From an uncultured Spirochaetota bacterium (GTDB lineage Bacteria; Spirochaetota; UBA4802; UBA5368): 8,005 nt of DNA. A model generated the notes under the pieces. That model made no database searches, was not told the DNA's origin, and saw only the letters and a program-made list of their open reading frames with translations. This document shows, in pieces, positions 1 to 6,677 of this stretch. The DNA lies in NCBI GenBank assembly GCA_937864375.1, contig CALMJO010000029.1, forward strand, positions 1 to 8,005, read 5' to 3'. Position 1 is the stretch's first letter. The number at the start of each line of letters is the position of its first letter. The translations under genes and the position numbers were made by a program.

Positions 1-660
1 CTTGGAGATTATTTTCGTGCGCGTGCCCTTGAGTCGGCCGCGGAGCTCCTGGACGTCGGCTTCGCTTCGCGTGAAGGAATCGGCGATGAAGTCCACGCCC
101 AGGCGCGACGCGAAATCGAGGTTGGGATAGTCGGCGGGCATGGTGTAGGGATACTCGACGACGGTGTCCGGGTGATTGAGCCCCTTGCGGGCGCGAAGCG
201 CGTCGCCGTAGAGCACCACGCACTCGATCCTGCCGGGCGAGGCGGCGGTGATCTTGAGCCCCACGTAGCCGTCGTCCACGAAAAGCCTGTGGCCCGGCTT
301 GACGAAGCGGTCGAGCTCCGCGTACGAGACCGGTATGCCCGCGGCAAGGTCCTTCACTGAGGGATAGTCGGACCCCTGTGCCCTGGCCAAGTCGGTGCGC
401 AGCACAAGCTTTTCGCCGGCGCGCACCGCCAGCGGTGAGGGGAAGTCCCCCAGGCGGACCTTGGGCCCCTTGATGTCGTACACGATGAATCCCGACGGGT
501 TCGCCGCGCGTGAGGCGCGTATCACCTTCTCATGAAAGCCGGGATCGCCGTGCGAACTGTTGATGCGCGCGCCCGACATGCCCGCCGCGTAGAGCTCGTA
601 CAGGAGCTCGACCGACGCGGGCCCGATCGTGGCAAGTATCTCGGTTCCGTTCGCGCGCAT
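1..660 (-). CDS. pyk: Pyruvate kinase, N-terminal 220 residues (3' end beyond window)
   Basis: Pyruvate kinase transfers phosphate from phosphoenolpyruvate to ADP in the last step of glycolysis, in the cytoplasm. The frame is open from an ATG at 660 to the window edge. Visible family motifs are ATIGPAS (10-16), the R-x-N-x-S-H-G active-site signature (R32, N34, S36, H37), DIKGPKVR (62-69), VDDGYVGLKI (128-137, B domain), RKGLN (158-162), GVDFIADSFTRSEADV (188-203) and a terminal TKIISK. The final Lys220 aligns with the catalytic lysine of the ISKIEN motif, so the rest of the A domain and the whole C domain are missing only because the window ends. An AGGAGG at 667-672 sits 6 nt before the ATG and overlaps the TAG stop of the preceding DUF4340 gene, so the two are probably co-transcribed and perhaps translationally coupled. 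The family signature is divergent: the usual GMNVARLNFSHG reads GMSGARINSSHG here. A pyruvate kinase-like paralogue is possible. Confidence 0.9.
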   Translation of the reverse strand, partial: MRANGTEILATIGPASVELLYELYAAGMSGARINSSHGDPGFHEKVIRASRAANPSGFIVYDIKGPKVRLGDFPSPLAVRAGEKLVLRTDLARAQGSDYPSVKDLAAGIPVSYAELDRFVKPGHRLFVDDGYVGLKITAASPGRIECVVLYGDALRARKGLNHPDTVVEYPYTMPADYPNLDFASRLGVDFIADSFTRSEADVQELRGRLKGTRTKIISK

Positions 661-670
661 GGGCGTCCTC

Positions 671-1630
671 CTACTTCTGCTTCATGTCCTCCGCGGGCTT
701 CATGATGGTGTTCTCCACCTTCCAGCTGTCCAGCGCGAAGGCATAGGGCGATTCCGACGAGCCGCACAGGTAGCGCCCGTCGTCGAGCTTCCTGTAGATG
801 TCCAGGCGCATGTCCTTGCCGAACGCCCTGACGCTCAGGGTGCACTGGGGCGCCAGTCCCCTTACGTCCTGCTCGATGAACGCCATGGCCTTGAGGGGGT
901 CGATCGCCGCGAGGACCTGGCCCAGCTTCCCCTCGTCGACGCGCGCCGCGGGATTGTCGGCGAAGGTCCATTTCTCCACCTTCTTCGTCTTTTCCTGCGC
1001 CGGTCCCTCGGGCGCGGCGGGGTCTTTTGCGGCGCTCTCTTCCTTTTGCTCCTCGACCTGCTTCACGACGCGCGTCCGGATTCCCTTGTTCACCACCTCG
1101 AACGATTCGATCGCGCCCTTGGATACCTTCATGATGGTCTTGTCGCGCAGGTCGTCCGCGGGCTTCGTGAGCTCGTCGAAGCTGCCGGAGGCGAGGTAGA
1201 CCTCGGGCGCCTCACCCAGCCTCACGTAGGTGTGGCGCATGGTGCTGCTCTTCTTGCCCAGCGTCACCTCACGCAGAGTCTTCCCGCCGGATTTCGCCTG
1301 CACGGTCACCGCGCGCTCGCCCGCGAGGTCGTAGCGCTCGTAGTGCGGCGTGCTCGTAATGAGCTCGCTCAGCTTCAGGTTCTTGAGCTTGTTCTCGATC
1401 TGGGTCATCGCCTCGGGGTCGGCCGGGAAGGCCTTCTCTCCCATGAGCCATTTACCTTCTTTCAGGACCAGGCTCACGGTCTTTCCCTCGCGCGTGACGA
1501 GGATTTCGTCGGCGGCCCCGGTCCAGGCCTTGAGCGAGGGAACGCTCGACGAGCGGTAGCTGTTTATCACGAGCACCAGCGCGCACAGCGCGATGATGCC
1601 GAGGCTTATAAGAAACTTCTTATTTTTCAT
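671..1630 (-). CDS. DUF4340 domain-containing membrane-anchored protein
   Basis: This 319-residue protein has a short basic N-terminus (MKNKK) and one hydrophobic segment at about 6-23, fitting an uncleaved signal anchor that leaves the rest outside the inner membrane. The body matches the DUF4340 pattern: an early beta-rich stretch (GKTVSLVLKEGKWLM, about 49-63) and the family-like segment TYVRLGEAPEVYLASG followed by LRDKTIMKV (about 134-169). A low-complexity Glu/Lys/Ala/Pro stretch (about 191-219) interrupts the domain and looks like a flexible linker. Its ATG overlaps the end of the upstream GldG-like gene by 11 nt, and a GGAGGGG-type ribosome binding site lies inside that gene's last codons, so it belongs to the same operon. 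DUF4340 proteins commonly accompany GldG-like ABC components. The biochemical role is unknown; an accessory periplasmic part of the ABC complex is the simplest inference. Confidence 0.85.
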   Translation of the reverse strand: MKNKKFLISLGIIALCALVLVINSYRSSSVPSLKAWTGAADEILVTREGKTVSLVLKEGKWLMGEKAFPADPEAMTQIENKLKNLKLSELITSTPHYERYDLAGERAVTVQAKSGGKTLREVTLGKKSSTMRHTYVRLGEAPEVYLASGSFDELTKPADDLRDKTIMKVSKGAIESFEVVNKGIRTRVVKQVEEQKEESAAKDPAAPEGPAQEKTKKVEKWTFADNPAARVDEGKLGQVLAAIDPLKAMAFIEQDVRGLAPQCTLSVRAFGKDMRLDIYRKLDDGRYLCGSSESPYAFALDSWKVENTIMKPAEDMKQK

Positions 1631-3833
1631 CCTTCCCCTCCGTGCCCGCGAAGGCCTCGAGAATTCTCTGCCGGCGTACCGCCCTGCGCTTCCAGATGAC
1701 GAGCCCTGTGAGGATCACCAGGAGCGGCAGGCCGGCGATGTTGAAGAGCTTGAGCGTGACCTTGGTGTTGTCGCCCGTCTCCTTTATGGGGTTGATTTCG
1801 AGCCCCTTGCTGCGCATCTCGGGCACGTCGTAGTTTCCGCTCAGGTAATCCACCATGTTGTGCAGGAGCACGGAGTTGGGCGCGCGCCCCTCCTTGTCCA
1901 CGAACATGGGCGTGCTGATCTCCGAGGTCCCGGCCACGATGAGCCTCACGGGCTTCACCGCTTTTTTAATCACGGAACCCGACGCGATGGGCGATTTTTC
2001 GCCCGTGTCCGCGGGCCTTGGCGCGTCCTTCGCTCCCGGCTTCGCCTTGTCCTTGTTCTTTTCTTTTTCCTTTTCCTTATCCATCCTGGGAACGGGCCTG
2101 TCCGCGAAATGGCTGGGAAGCTCGCCCGACACGAGCGCCGCGAGGGTGTAGCGCGCCAGGTCGCCCGCCTTGGGCGGCGCCATCTGCCACGCGTTGAAGT
2201 TCACGCGGCCCGTCATGAGCCAGCTGTCGTCCGACGAGCTCACCAGCGGCACCCGCGCGATCCCCTCCTTCGCGCCCTCGGTGAGCGCGAGCGAGGAGGC
2301 CTTGAAGAATGCGATCTTTTTAAGATGGCGCGTAACGGGATTTTCGCGATTGAGCCCCTGTTCGTCCACCAGAGGCAGGAAGTAGACGTACTGCTCGGCC
2401 ATGCCGCCCAACCCGCGCTGCACCTGCCGGTAGCAGTTCTTGTCCAGCACGATGTCGCGGTTCACGGTCACGCCGTAGGCCGCGACGAGCTTTTCCAGCC
2501 CCGTGTTCACCGGGAGCACCGCGGGCTCGCGCATGAACATGTTCTGCTGCCCGTCAGGCTGCAGCTCGTTGAACGAGTCGAGCAGGATGAGGGCCGATTT
2601 TCCATGCATGAGAAACTGGTCCACCTTGAAGAGATCCGCGTCGCTGAATTCAGTACGCGGCCCGTTGATGACGATGGTCTGGATGTCGGCGGGGATTTCC
2701 TCCTCCGGGAGGTCGATCACCTTGAATTCGTACATGTCGTCAATGAGCTCGCGGAAGGTCCCCGCGCCGTTCTCGCGCGGGTTGGAGATGTCGCGCTCGC
2801 CGTGGCCGGTGATGTAACCCACCCTGGGATTGATCCCCACGAGGTTGCCCACCGCGTTGTTGATGGACTCCTCCAGGTTGTCCATGCCCGCCACCGTGAA
2901 ATCGCCGAACATGGTGCGCCCCAGGATGTGAATGGTTTCGAAGCGGTCTCCCAGCTTCACGACGATGCCGATCATGCCCTCGCCGGCCGGGACGGCCTTC
3001 CCGGTGCGCGTGGTGAACGCGGGCCACTGCAGCTTGGGAAAGCCGTACACCTCGGCGAGATCGAGCGCGCGCCTGTCCCTGTCCGGGTCGACGAAGCCAA
3101 AGGAGAGCTTGTCGTAGTTGCGCTGGTTGGACTTGCGCACCTTCTCCGCGACCTTGCGGTCGATCTCGTTCATGCCGTCAATCTGGAGGCCGGAGCTCGC
3201 GTAGAGCACCACCTCGATCTTCCTGTCGCCCAGGCGCAGCAGCGCGTCCACCTTGCCGGTCATCTTCTGGATGAGCGTGGTGATCTTGTACTCGATCCCC
3301 TGGAAAGTAGTTGAGCGGCGCTTGAGCTCCTCGGGATCGATCACCGGGTTCACGGTCTCGATCAGGTCGCCGTGCACGAGCGCGATGCCCATGTGGGCGC
3401 TGCGCGCGGAGACACGGTCGCTCTTGAGCTCCTGCAGGCTGATGGGCTGGATGCCGTACTCGGCCGCCGCCTCCTTGTGCTTCTCCACATCAACGAACTC
3501 GTAGCGGAAGTTGCGGTTGCCCGCCTGCTTGTACTCCTCGAGGAGGTCGGCAACGTACCGGTTCACCGTGTTCACCGGCGCGGGAAGGTCCTTTGAAAAG
3601 AAGACCTTCACCGTGAGCGGCTCCTCGAGCGAGGAAACCACGCGCGCGCTTATTTTCGACAGCGAGTAGGCGTTGTTGCGGGTGAGGTCCAGGCGGAAGT
3701 AGAGCACCATTCCCACCAGGTTCACGAGCACTATGATTATTATATTGACCAGCCACTGGTTCTTCCGTTCGGCGGCCTTGTCGACGACGCGCACGAGGGC
3801 CGCCTTCGCATCGTTCAGGGTTATCATTTTCAT
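1620..3833 (-). CDS. GldG-like ABC transporter auxiliary protein
   Basis: This 737-residue protein has the architecture of GldG family ABC auxiliary proteins: a cytoplasmic N-terminus, a transmembrane helix at about 27-46, a large extracytoplasmic region, and a second helix at about 697-714 followed by a basic tail (KRRAVRRQR). Family landmarks are DLTRNNAYSLS just after the first helix (49-59), EPLTVKVFFSKDLP (71-84), TGHGE (342-346, in the position where a conserved GHGE-type motif is expected), INGPRTEFSDADLFKVDQFL (389-408), and MFVDKEG with a following Asn and DYLSGN near the end (643-667). A Lys/Glu/Asp-rich linker (about 584-613) breaks up the C-terminal part. The first ATG is chosen because an AGGAG lies 10 nt upstream; a second ATG two codons later is also possible. 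The gene starts 6 nt after the permease stop. In gliding Bacteroidetes GldG works with GldA and GldF; the role outside that group is unknown. Confidence 0.85.
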   Translation of the reverse strand: MKMITLNDAKAALVRVVDKAAERKNQWLVNIIIIVLVNLVGMVLYFRLDLTRNNAYSLSKISARVVSSLEEPLTVKVFFSKDLPAPVNTVNRYVADLLEEYKQAGNRNFRYEFVDVEKHKEAAAEYGIQPISLQELKSDRVSARSAHMGIALVHGDLIETVNPVIDPEELKRRSTTFQGIEYKITTLIQKMTGKVDALLRLGDRKIEVVLYASSGLQIDGMNEIDRKVAEKVRKSNQRNYDKLSFGFVDPDRDRRALDLAEVYGFPKLQWPAFTTRTGKAVPAGEGMIGIVVKLGDRFETIHILGRTMFGDFTVAGMDNLEESINNAVGNLVGINPRVGYITGHGERDISNPRENGAGTFRELIDDMYEFKVIDLPEEEIPADIQTIVINGPRTEFSDADLFKVDQFLMHGKSALILLDSFNELQPDGQQNMFMREPAVLPVNTGLEKLVAAYGVTVNRDIVLDKNCYRQVQRGLGGMAEQYVYFLPLVDEQGLNRENPVTRHLKKIAFFKASSLALTEGAKEGIARVPLVSSSDDSWLMTGRVNFNAWQMAPPKAGDLARYTLAALVSGELPSHFADRPVPRMDKEKEKEKNKDKAKPGAKDAPRPADTGEKSPIASGSVIKKAVKPVRLIVAGTSEISTPMFVDKEGRAPNSVLLHNMVDYLSGNYDVPEMRSKGLEINPIKETGDNTKVTLKLFNIAGLPLLVILTGLVIWKRRAVRRQRILEAFAGTEGKDEK

Positions 3834-3839
3834 TGCGTG

Positions 3840-4562
3840 TCAGCTCCTGTCCTCAAGCATTTTGGAAGTCCCAATGAAGGCGAGCACCGCGAGCGACAGG
3901 AAGTAGAGGATGTCGCGTGAATCGATGATGCCGCGCGAGATGTTGCCAAAGTGGTAGTCGGCGCCCAGGTACTCGAAGAGCCCAACGATGGACGAGGGCA
4001 CGAAGAACAGGAACTTGTCGATGAGCGAGATGAACAGGCACATCGCGAGCCCTATCATGAAGGCCACGATCTGGTTCTTCGTTATGGACGAGGCGAAGAC
4101 GCCTATGGCTGAAAAGGCCAGCGCCAGGAGCGCCGTCCCCAGGTAGCCTCCCATGATGGGGCCGATGTCGAGCGACCCCACCATGGCCGCGCTCACCGCG
4201 TACAGCAGCGTGGGCGCGCACATCACGAGGACGAAGCCCGTCCCCGCGAGGATCTTGCCCAGGATCACGCCCTCCATGGAGATGGGGAGCGTCATGAGCG
4301 TCTCGTAGGCTCCTGAGTGCTTTTCTTCCGCGAAGAGTCGCATGGTTATGGCTGGCACCACGAAGGCCAGCACCAGCGGGAGGAGCTCAAAGAAGCCGCG
4401 CAGCTCCGCCTGTCCGTAGAGGAAGAACGTTGAAAAGAAAAACCATCCGGTCACGATGAGGAAGACCGTGATGACGATGTAACCGATGGGCGTGGTAAGG
4501 TAGGAAAGAATTTCCTTGCGGGCGATGATCTTCGCCTCGTTCAGCGTTTCCCTGAATTTCAT
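3840..4562 (-). CDS. ABC-2 type transporter permease (GldF-like)
   Basis: This 240-residue integral membrane subunit forms the channel of the ABC complex with the adjacent ATPase. About six hydrophobic segments are visible (roughly 24-44, 58-76, 102-124, 137-160, 164-186 and 217-232). Between segments 2 and 3 lies the typical ABC-2/GldF-NosY block PAITMRLFAEEKHSGAYETL and then LPISMEGVILGKILAG (70-107), matching the family pattern of MR-x-x-AEEK followed by a GK in the next helix. The frame stays open further upstream (to 4640), but the start at 4562 is preferred: GGGAGG lies 6 nt before it, the ATG overlaps the ATPase stop as ATGA, and the protein then begins with the usual KFRETLNEAKIIARKE amphipathic stretch. 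Its length is typical for the family. The exported substrate cannot be read from sequence. Confidence 0.9.
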   Translation of the reverse strand: MKFRETLNEAKIIARKEILSYLTTPIGYIVITVFLIVTGWFFFSTFFLYGQAELRGFFELLPLVLAFVVPAITMRLFAEEKHSGAYETLMTLPISMEGVILGKILAGTGFVLVMCAPTLLYAVSAAMVGSLDIGPIMGGYLGTALLALAFSAIGVFASSITKNQIVAFMIGLAMCLFISLIDKFLFFVPSSIVGLFEYLGADYHFGNISRGIIDSRDILYFLSLAVLAFIGTSKMLEDRS

Positions 4563-5491
4563 TGCAGGCCTCCCTTGGTGAGCCGGCGGAACACATGCTC
4601 GAGCGTCTCGTGCTCGCGGGAGAGCTCGTAGAGCGTCCACCCCCTGTCTTTAACGGCCGCGTACGCCGCGGGCCTCAGGTCATCGGTCGTTTCCGACGCC
4701 ACCACCGCGGCCGTCAGCCCGTCGGGGTCATCCGCCCGGGTCACGGAGCCCGCGCCGGGAAGGGCCTTGAGCGCCGACGAGAGCGCGTCGTAGTCGGCCC
4801 CCTTGACGCGCACCATGAGGCGCGCCTTCTTGTTGTGGCCCGACGTGATGTCGGCCATGCGCGAGTCGGCGACGAGGGTGCCGCGGTCGATGATGATGAC
4901 GCGGTCGCAGGTCGCCTCGACCTCGGAGAGGATGTGCGTGGAGAGTATGACCGTCTTCTTTTTCCCGATCTCCTTGATGAGCGTGCGGATCTCGATGATC
5001 TGGTTGGGGTCCAGGCCGCTCGTGGGCTCGTCCAGGATGAGGATGTCCGGGTCGTGGATCATCGCGTGCGCGAGCCCCACGCGCTGGCGGTAGCCCTTGG
5101 AGAGCTCGGAGATGTTCTTGTGCATGATCTCGGTGATGCCGCACACGGCGGCGATCTCGCGGATGCGCGCGTCCCCCTGTATCGCGTGGATCTTCCCCAC
5201 ATATACCAGGTAGTCGTAGACCAGCATGTCCGCGTACAGCGGCGCCGATTCCGGCAGGTAGCCGATCATGCGCTTAACCTCGAGCGGGTTCTCGTCCACG
5301 AGGTAGTCGCCCAGCGTGATCTTCCCCGCGCTGGGCCTCAGGTAACAGGTGAGCATGCGCAGCGTCGTGGTCTTCCCCGCGCCGTTGGGGCCCAGGAGCC
5401 CCGTGATCTCTCCCTTGCGGATGGTGAACGAGATGTTGTTCACCGCGCAAAAGTTTCCATAGTATTTGGTGACGCCGTTAACGCTTATCAT
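4559..5491 (-). CDS. ABC transporter ATP-binding protein (GldA-like)
   Basis: This 310-residue cytoplasmic ATPase powers the ABC complex. The nucleotide-binding domain is complete: an aromatic A-loop (YYG, 10-12), Walker A GPNGAGKT (34-41), signature LSKGYRQRVGLA (130-141), Walker B ILILDEP (150-156) with catalytic Glu155, D-loop SGLD (158-161) and switch His186 in STH. The Q-loop position holds Glu in GYLPESAPLY (78-87) instead of the usual Gln; as I recall, GldA-like and related ABC-2 ATPases often show this. Residues from about 215 to 310 form an accessory C-terminal region of uncertain role. It is the first gene of the operon. Its ribosome binding site AAGGAGGA (5504-5511) lies 12 nt before the ATG, longer than usual, and there is no better start nearby. 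The permease follows with a 4-nt overlap. Confidence 0.93.
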   Translation of the reverse strand: MISVNGVTKYYGNFCAVNNISFTIRKGEITGLLGPNGAGKTTTLRMLTCYLRPSAGKITLGDYLVDENPLEVKRMIGYLPESAPLYADMLVYDYLVYVGKIHAIQGDARIREIAAVCGITEIMHKNISELSKGYRQRVGLAHAMIHDPDILILDEPTSGLDPNQIIEIRTLIKEIGKKKTVILSTHILSEVEATCDRVIIIDRGTLVADSRMADITSGHNKKARLMVRVKGADYDALSSALKALPGAGSVTRADDPDGLTAAVVASETTDDLRPAAYAAVKDRGWTLYELSREHETLEHVFRRLTKGGLQ

Positions 5492-5530
5492 GTGCGGCCG
5501 TGTTCCTCCTTTCAGGTCGAGTCTCTGTTC

Positions 5531-5566
5531 GTATATAACTATATTTTGTTTACAACACGACGATCC
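5531..5566 (-). promoter_or_regulatory. AT-rich candidate promoter of the ABC operon
   Basis: This is the only AT-rich patch just upstream of the first operon gene. Read on the minus strand it contains TTGTAA (5555-5550) and the -10-like hexamers TATAGT (5543-5538) and TATATA (5537-5532). None of these hexamers has ideal 16-18 nt spacing to a good partner, so the exact promoter is not assigned. Position and composition are the only support. Confidence 0.3.
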
Positions 5567-5580
5567 GTATTACTCTCCCT

Positions 5581-5681
5581 TGTCATTTTGAACCCCGCCG
5601 TTGGGGGTGATAAATCTTTACAGGCATTCACGTGCAACAGGATTTCTCCTCATCCCGAAAGTCCGGGATTCGTCGATGACA
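5581..5681. repeat. 101-bp imperfect inverted-repeat element (REP/MITE-like)
   Basis: The element begins TGTCATTTTGAA and ends with the reverse complement of TGTCATCGACGAA. Aligning the left arm with the inverted right arm gives shared blocks in the same order: TGTCAT, GAA, CCCG, GGG-x-TGA and AAATC. Each arm also carries its own small hairpin: a CCCC/GGGG stem around 5593-5606 on the left and CCCG/CGGG around 5654-5667 on the right. Intergenic repeats that start TGTCAT and end ATGACA are common in many bacterial genomes. No coding frame or clear target-site duplication is seen. It lies just upstream of the likely ABC operon promoter, so it may affect that promoter or be a neutral insertion. 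Confidence 0.6.
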
Positions 5682-6053
5682 GTGGAATATCAGAGCGCTT
5701 TCCTTGCCCCCTCTGGGGGTGCGGGGGCTCATCCCCCTCATCTCGTCAATCTCCACATCTCCCGCTCTTACACGCCGTTGTCTCTTTCAATCCTTGAACG
5801 AAGCGAGGGGGGGCCGAATCGCATACCGCTCGTCCCCGGCGCGCCCCTCCACCGCATTGCCATGGAGCTCCCGCTCTCCGCCTGATGCCCTCGCTGGATG
5901 CCATGTGAAACACGGGCCGCGTTCGACCGCCCGCGCAGCGGATGAATCCCGTCAACCTCCCGGAGCCGTCCGCCGGGCCGGCAATGCGCGATGCGCGCTT
6001 GCCTTGCACGAACGCGCATCATGGTTCTGATGTTCCGGATTTCCCGGTGTTAC
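5682..6053. other. Intergenic stretch without a supported gene
   Basis: No reading frame here has a recognisable product, a good ribosome binding site and plausible composition together. Short frames on both strands are Arg/Pro/Ser-rich, as expected of chance frames in GC-rich DNA. The visible structure is a pair of GC hairpins at the left end (listed separately). The region separates the terminator of the cupin gene from the repeat element and the ABC operon promoter area. Confidence 0.55.
5707..5737. repeat. Alternating C5/G5 tracts forming tandem hairpins
   Basis: Four 5-base tracts occur in the order C5 (5707-5711), G5 (5715-5719), G5 (5723-5727) and C5 (5733-5737). The first pair can form a stem with a 3-nt loop and the second pair a stem with a 5-nt loop; alternative pairings are possible. 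There is no T-tract on either strand, so it is not a classic terminator. It resembles GC-rich intergenic repeat debris. Confidence 0.5.
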
Positions 6054-6084
6054 AAAAAAACCGCGGGAAGGCGGCGCGTTCCCG
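6054..6084 (-). terminator. Intrinsic terminator of the cupin gene
   Basis: On the minus strand a CGGGAA/TTCCCG stem (6084-6079 with 6069-6064) encloses a 9-nt GC-rich loop. CGG and then seven consecutive T (6060-6054) follow. It lies about 45 nt past the cupin stop codon, in the right orientation. The 6-bp stem is short, but the T-tract is clear. Confidence 0.7.
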
Positions 6085-6129
6085 ATTAATGCGGCATTCG
6101 GGCGGACGACGCAAGCCTTTTTCCGCCCT

Positions 6130-6498
6130 TTACGCCCGGCCGAAGTCGTCCTCCACGCGCTCAATGTCGTCCTCGCCAAAGTAGTCGCCGCGCTGAATCT
6201 CTATGAAATAGAGCTTGTCCTCACCCCTGTTCTCGACCCTGTGGAGCACGCCCGTTCCGATGTCCACCGCGCCGCCGGGGGTGAACTCCACGACCCGGTC
6301 GTCCAGCGTCACCGCACCCTCCCCGTGGACGCAGAACCAGTGCTCGGACCGGCGCCTGTGGCGCTGCAGGGAGAGCCTTTTCCCGGGGTATACCGTGATC
6401 CGCTTGACCTTGTGGTCCTCTTCGTCCGCGAGCACCTCGTATATGCCCCATGGCCTCTTCCCGACCTCGAGGCCCGTTTTCCCGTCTCCGCCGCCCAT
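6130..6498 (-). CDS. Stand-alone cupin, mannose-6-phosphate isomerase type II C-terminal-like
   Basis: This 122-residue protein matches the C-terminal cupin domain of bifunctional ManC/AlgA-type enzymes, which interconvert mannose 6-phosphate and fructose 6-phosphate for GDP-mannose synthesis. Visible motifs are RPWGIYEVL (15-23), KVKRITVYPGKRLSLQRH (30-47), SEHWFCVHGEG (51-61), GTGVLHRVENRG (81-92), IEIQRGDYFGEDDIER (99-114) and a closing DDFGR. Likely metal ligands of the cupin site are Gln45, His47, Glu52 and His86. The N-terminal nucleotidyltransferase domain is absent; the open frame ends 7 codons upstream of the chosen start, so this is a single-domain protein and not a visible truncation. 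The ATG at 6498 is preferred because AGAGGT lies 6 nt upstream; a GTG at 6519 is possible. The gene appears monocistronic, with its own terminator. Isomerase activity is unproven, and a sugar-binding cupin without catalysis is an alternative. Confidence 0.85.
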   Translation of the reverse strand: MGGGDGKTGLEVGKRPWGIYEVLADEEDHKVKRITVYPGKRLSLQRHRRRSEHWFCVHGEGAVTLDDRVVEFTPGGAVDIGTGVLHRVENRGEDKLYFIEIQRGDYFGEDDIERVEDDFGRA

Positions 6499-6570
6499 AC
6501 GCGCACCTCTCGCCGCCACAATACCCCCCGCGGAGGGCAGCGCAAGTGAAAAAATTCCCGCCCCTCCCCG

Positions 6571-6668
6571 ATCATAAAATTTCTTTACAAACGGGTCTCA
6601 TCCTTTATGCATGGATAAGGCGTCGCGGAACAGTACTTATATTTCGTCATCAATCTACTATTAAGGAG
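6571..6668. promoter_or_regulatory. Divergent cupin/adk upstream region with candidate promoters
   Basis: The 179-nt space between the cupin and adk starts contains AT-rich patches. For adk, TTTACA (6584-6589) is followed 16 nt later by TATGCA (6606-6611), and a TATATT occurs at 6638-6643. For the cupin gene, the minus strand carries TATGAT (6576-6571), a good -10 but without a clear -35. The adk ribosome binding site AAGGAG (6663-6668) lies 9 nt before the ATG. The promoter assignments are weak; the ribosome binding site is solid. Confidence 0.35.
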
Positions 6669-6677
6669 CGTTATTCC

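Noticed and set aside
629..1699. A 356-codon plus-strand open frame antisense to the DUF4340 gene
   Set aside because: Its composition is typical of a shadow frame, it lacks a ribosome binding site and domain motifs, and the opposite strand carries the real gene.
1593..3314. A 573-codon plus-strand open frame antisense to the GldG-like gene
   Set aside because: It is His/Arg/Val-rich with no recognisable motifs and mirrors the codon bias of the GC-rich minus-strand gene, which has clear family features.
5581..5681. Could the paired repeats be a CRISPR array or a riboswitch?
   Set aside because: There are only two inverted arms, with no regularly spaced direct repeats, and no recognised aptamer core is visible.
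4562..5797. A long plus-strand open frame opposite the ABC ATPase
   Set aside because: The opposite strand encodes a complete ATPase with every motif; this frame shows none and runs through the repeat element.
5746..6022. Overlapping 84-87 codon minus-strand frames between the cupin terminator and the repeat
   Set aside because: They are Arg/Gly/Ala-rich, share no motif with known families, have no convincing ribosome binding site and overlap GC-rich repeat debris.
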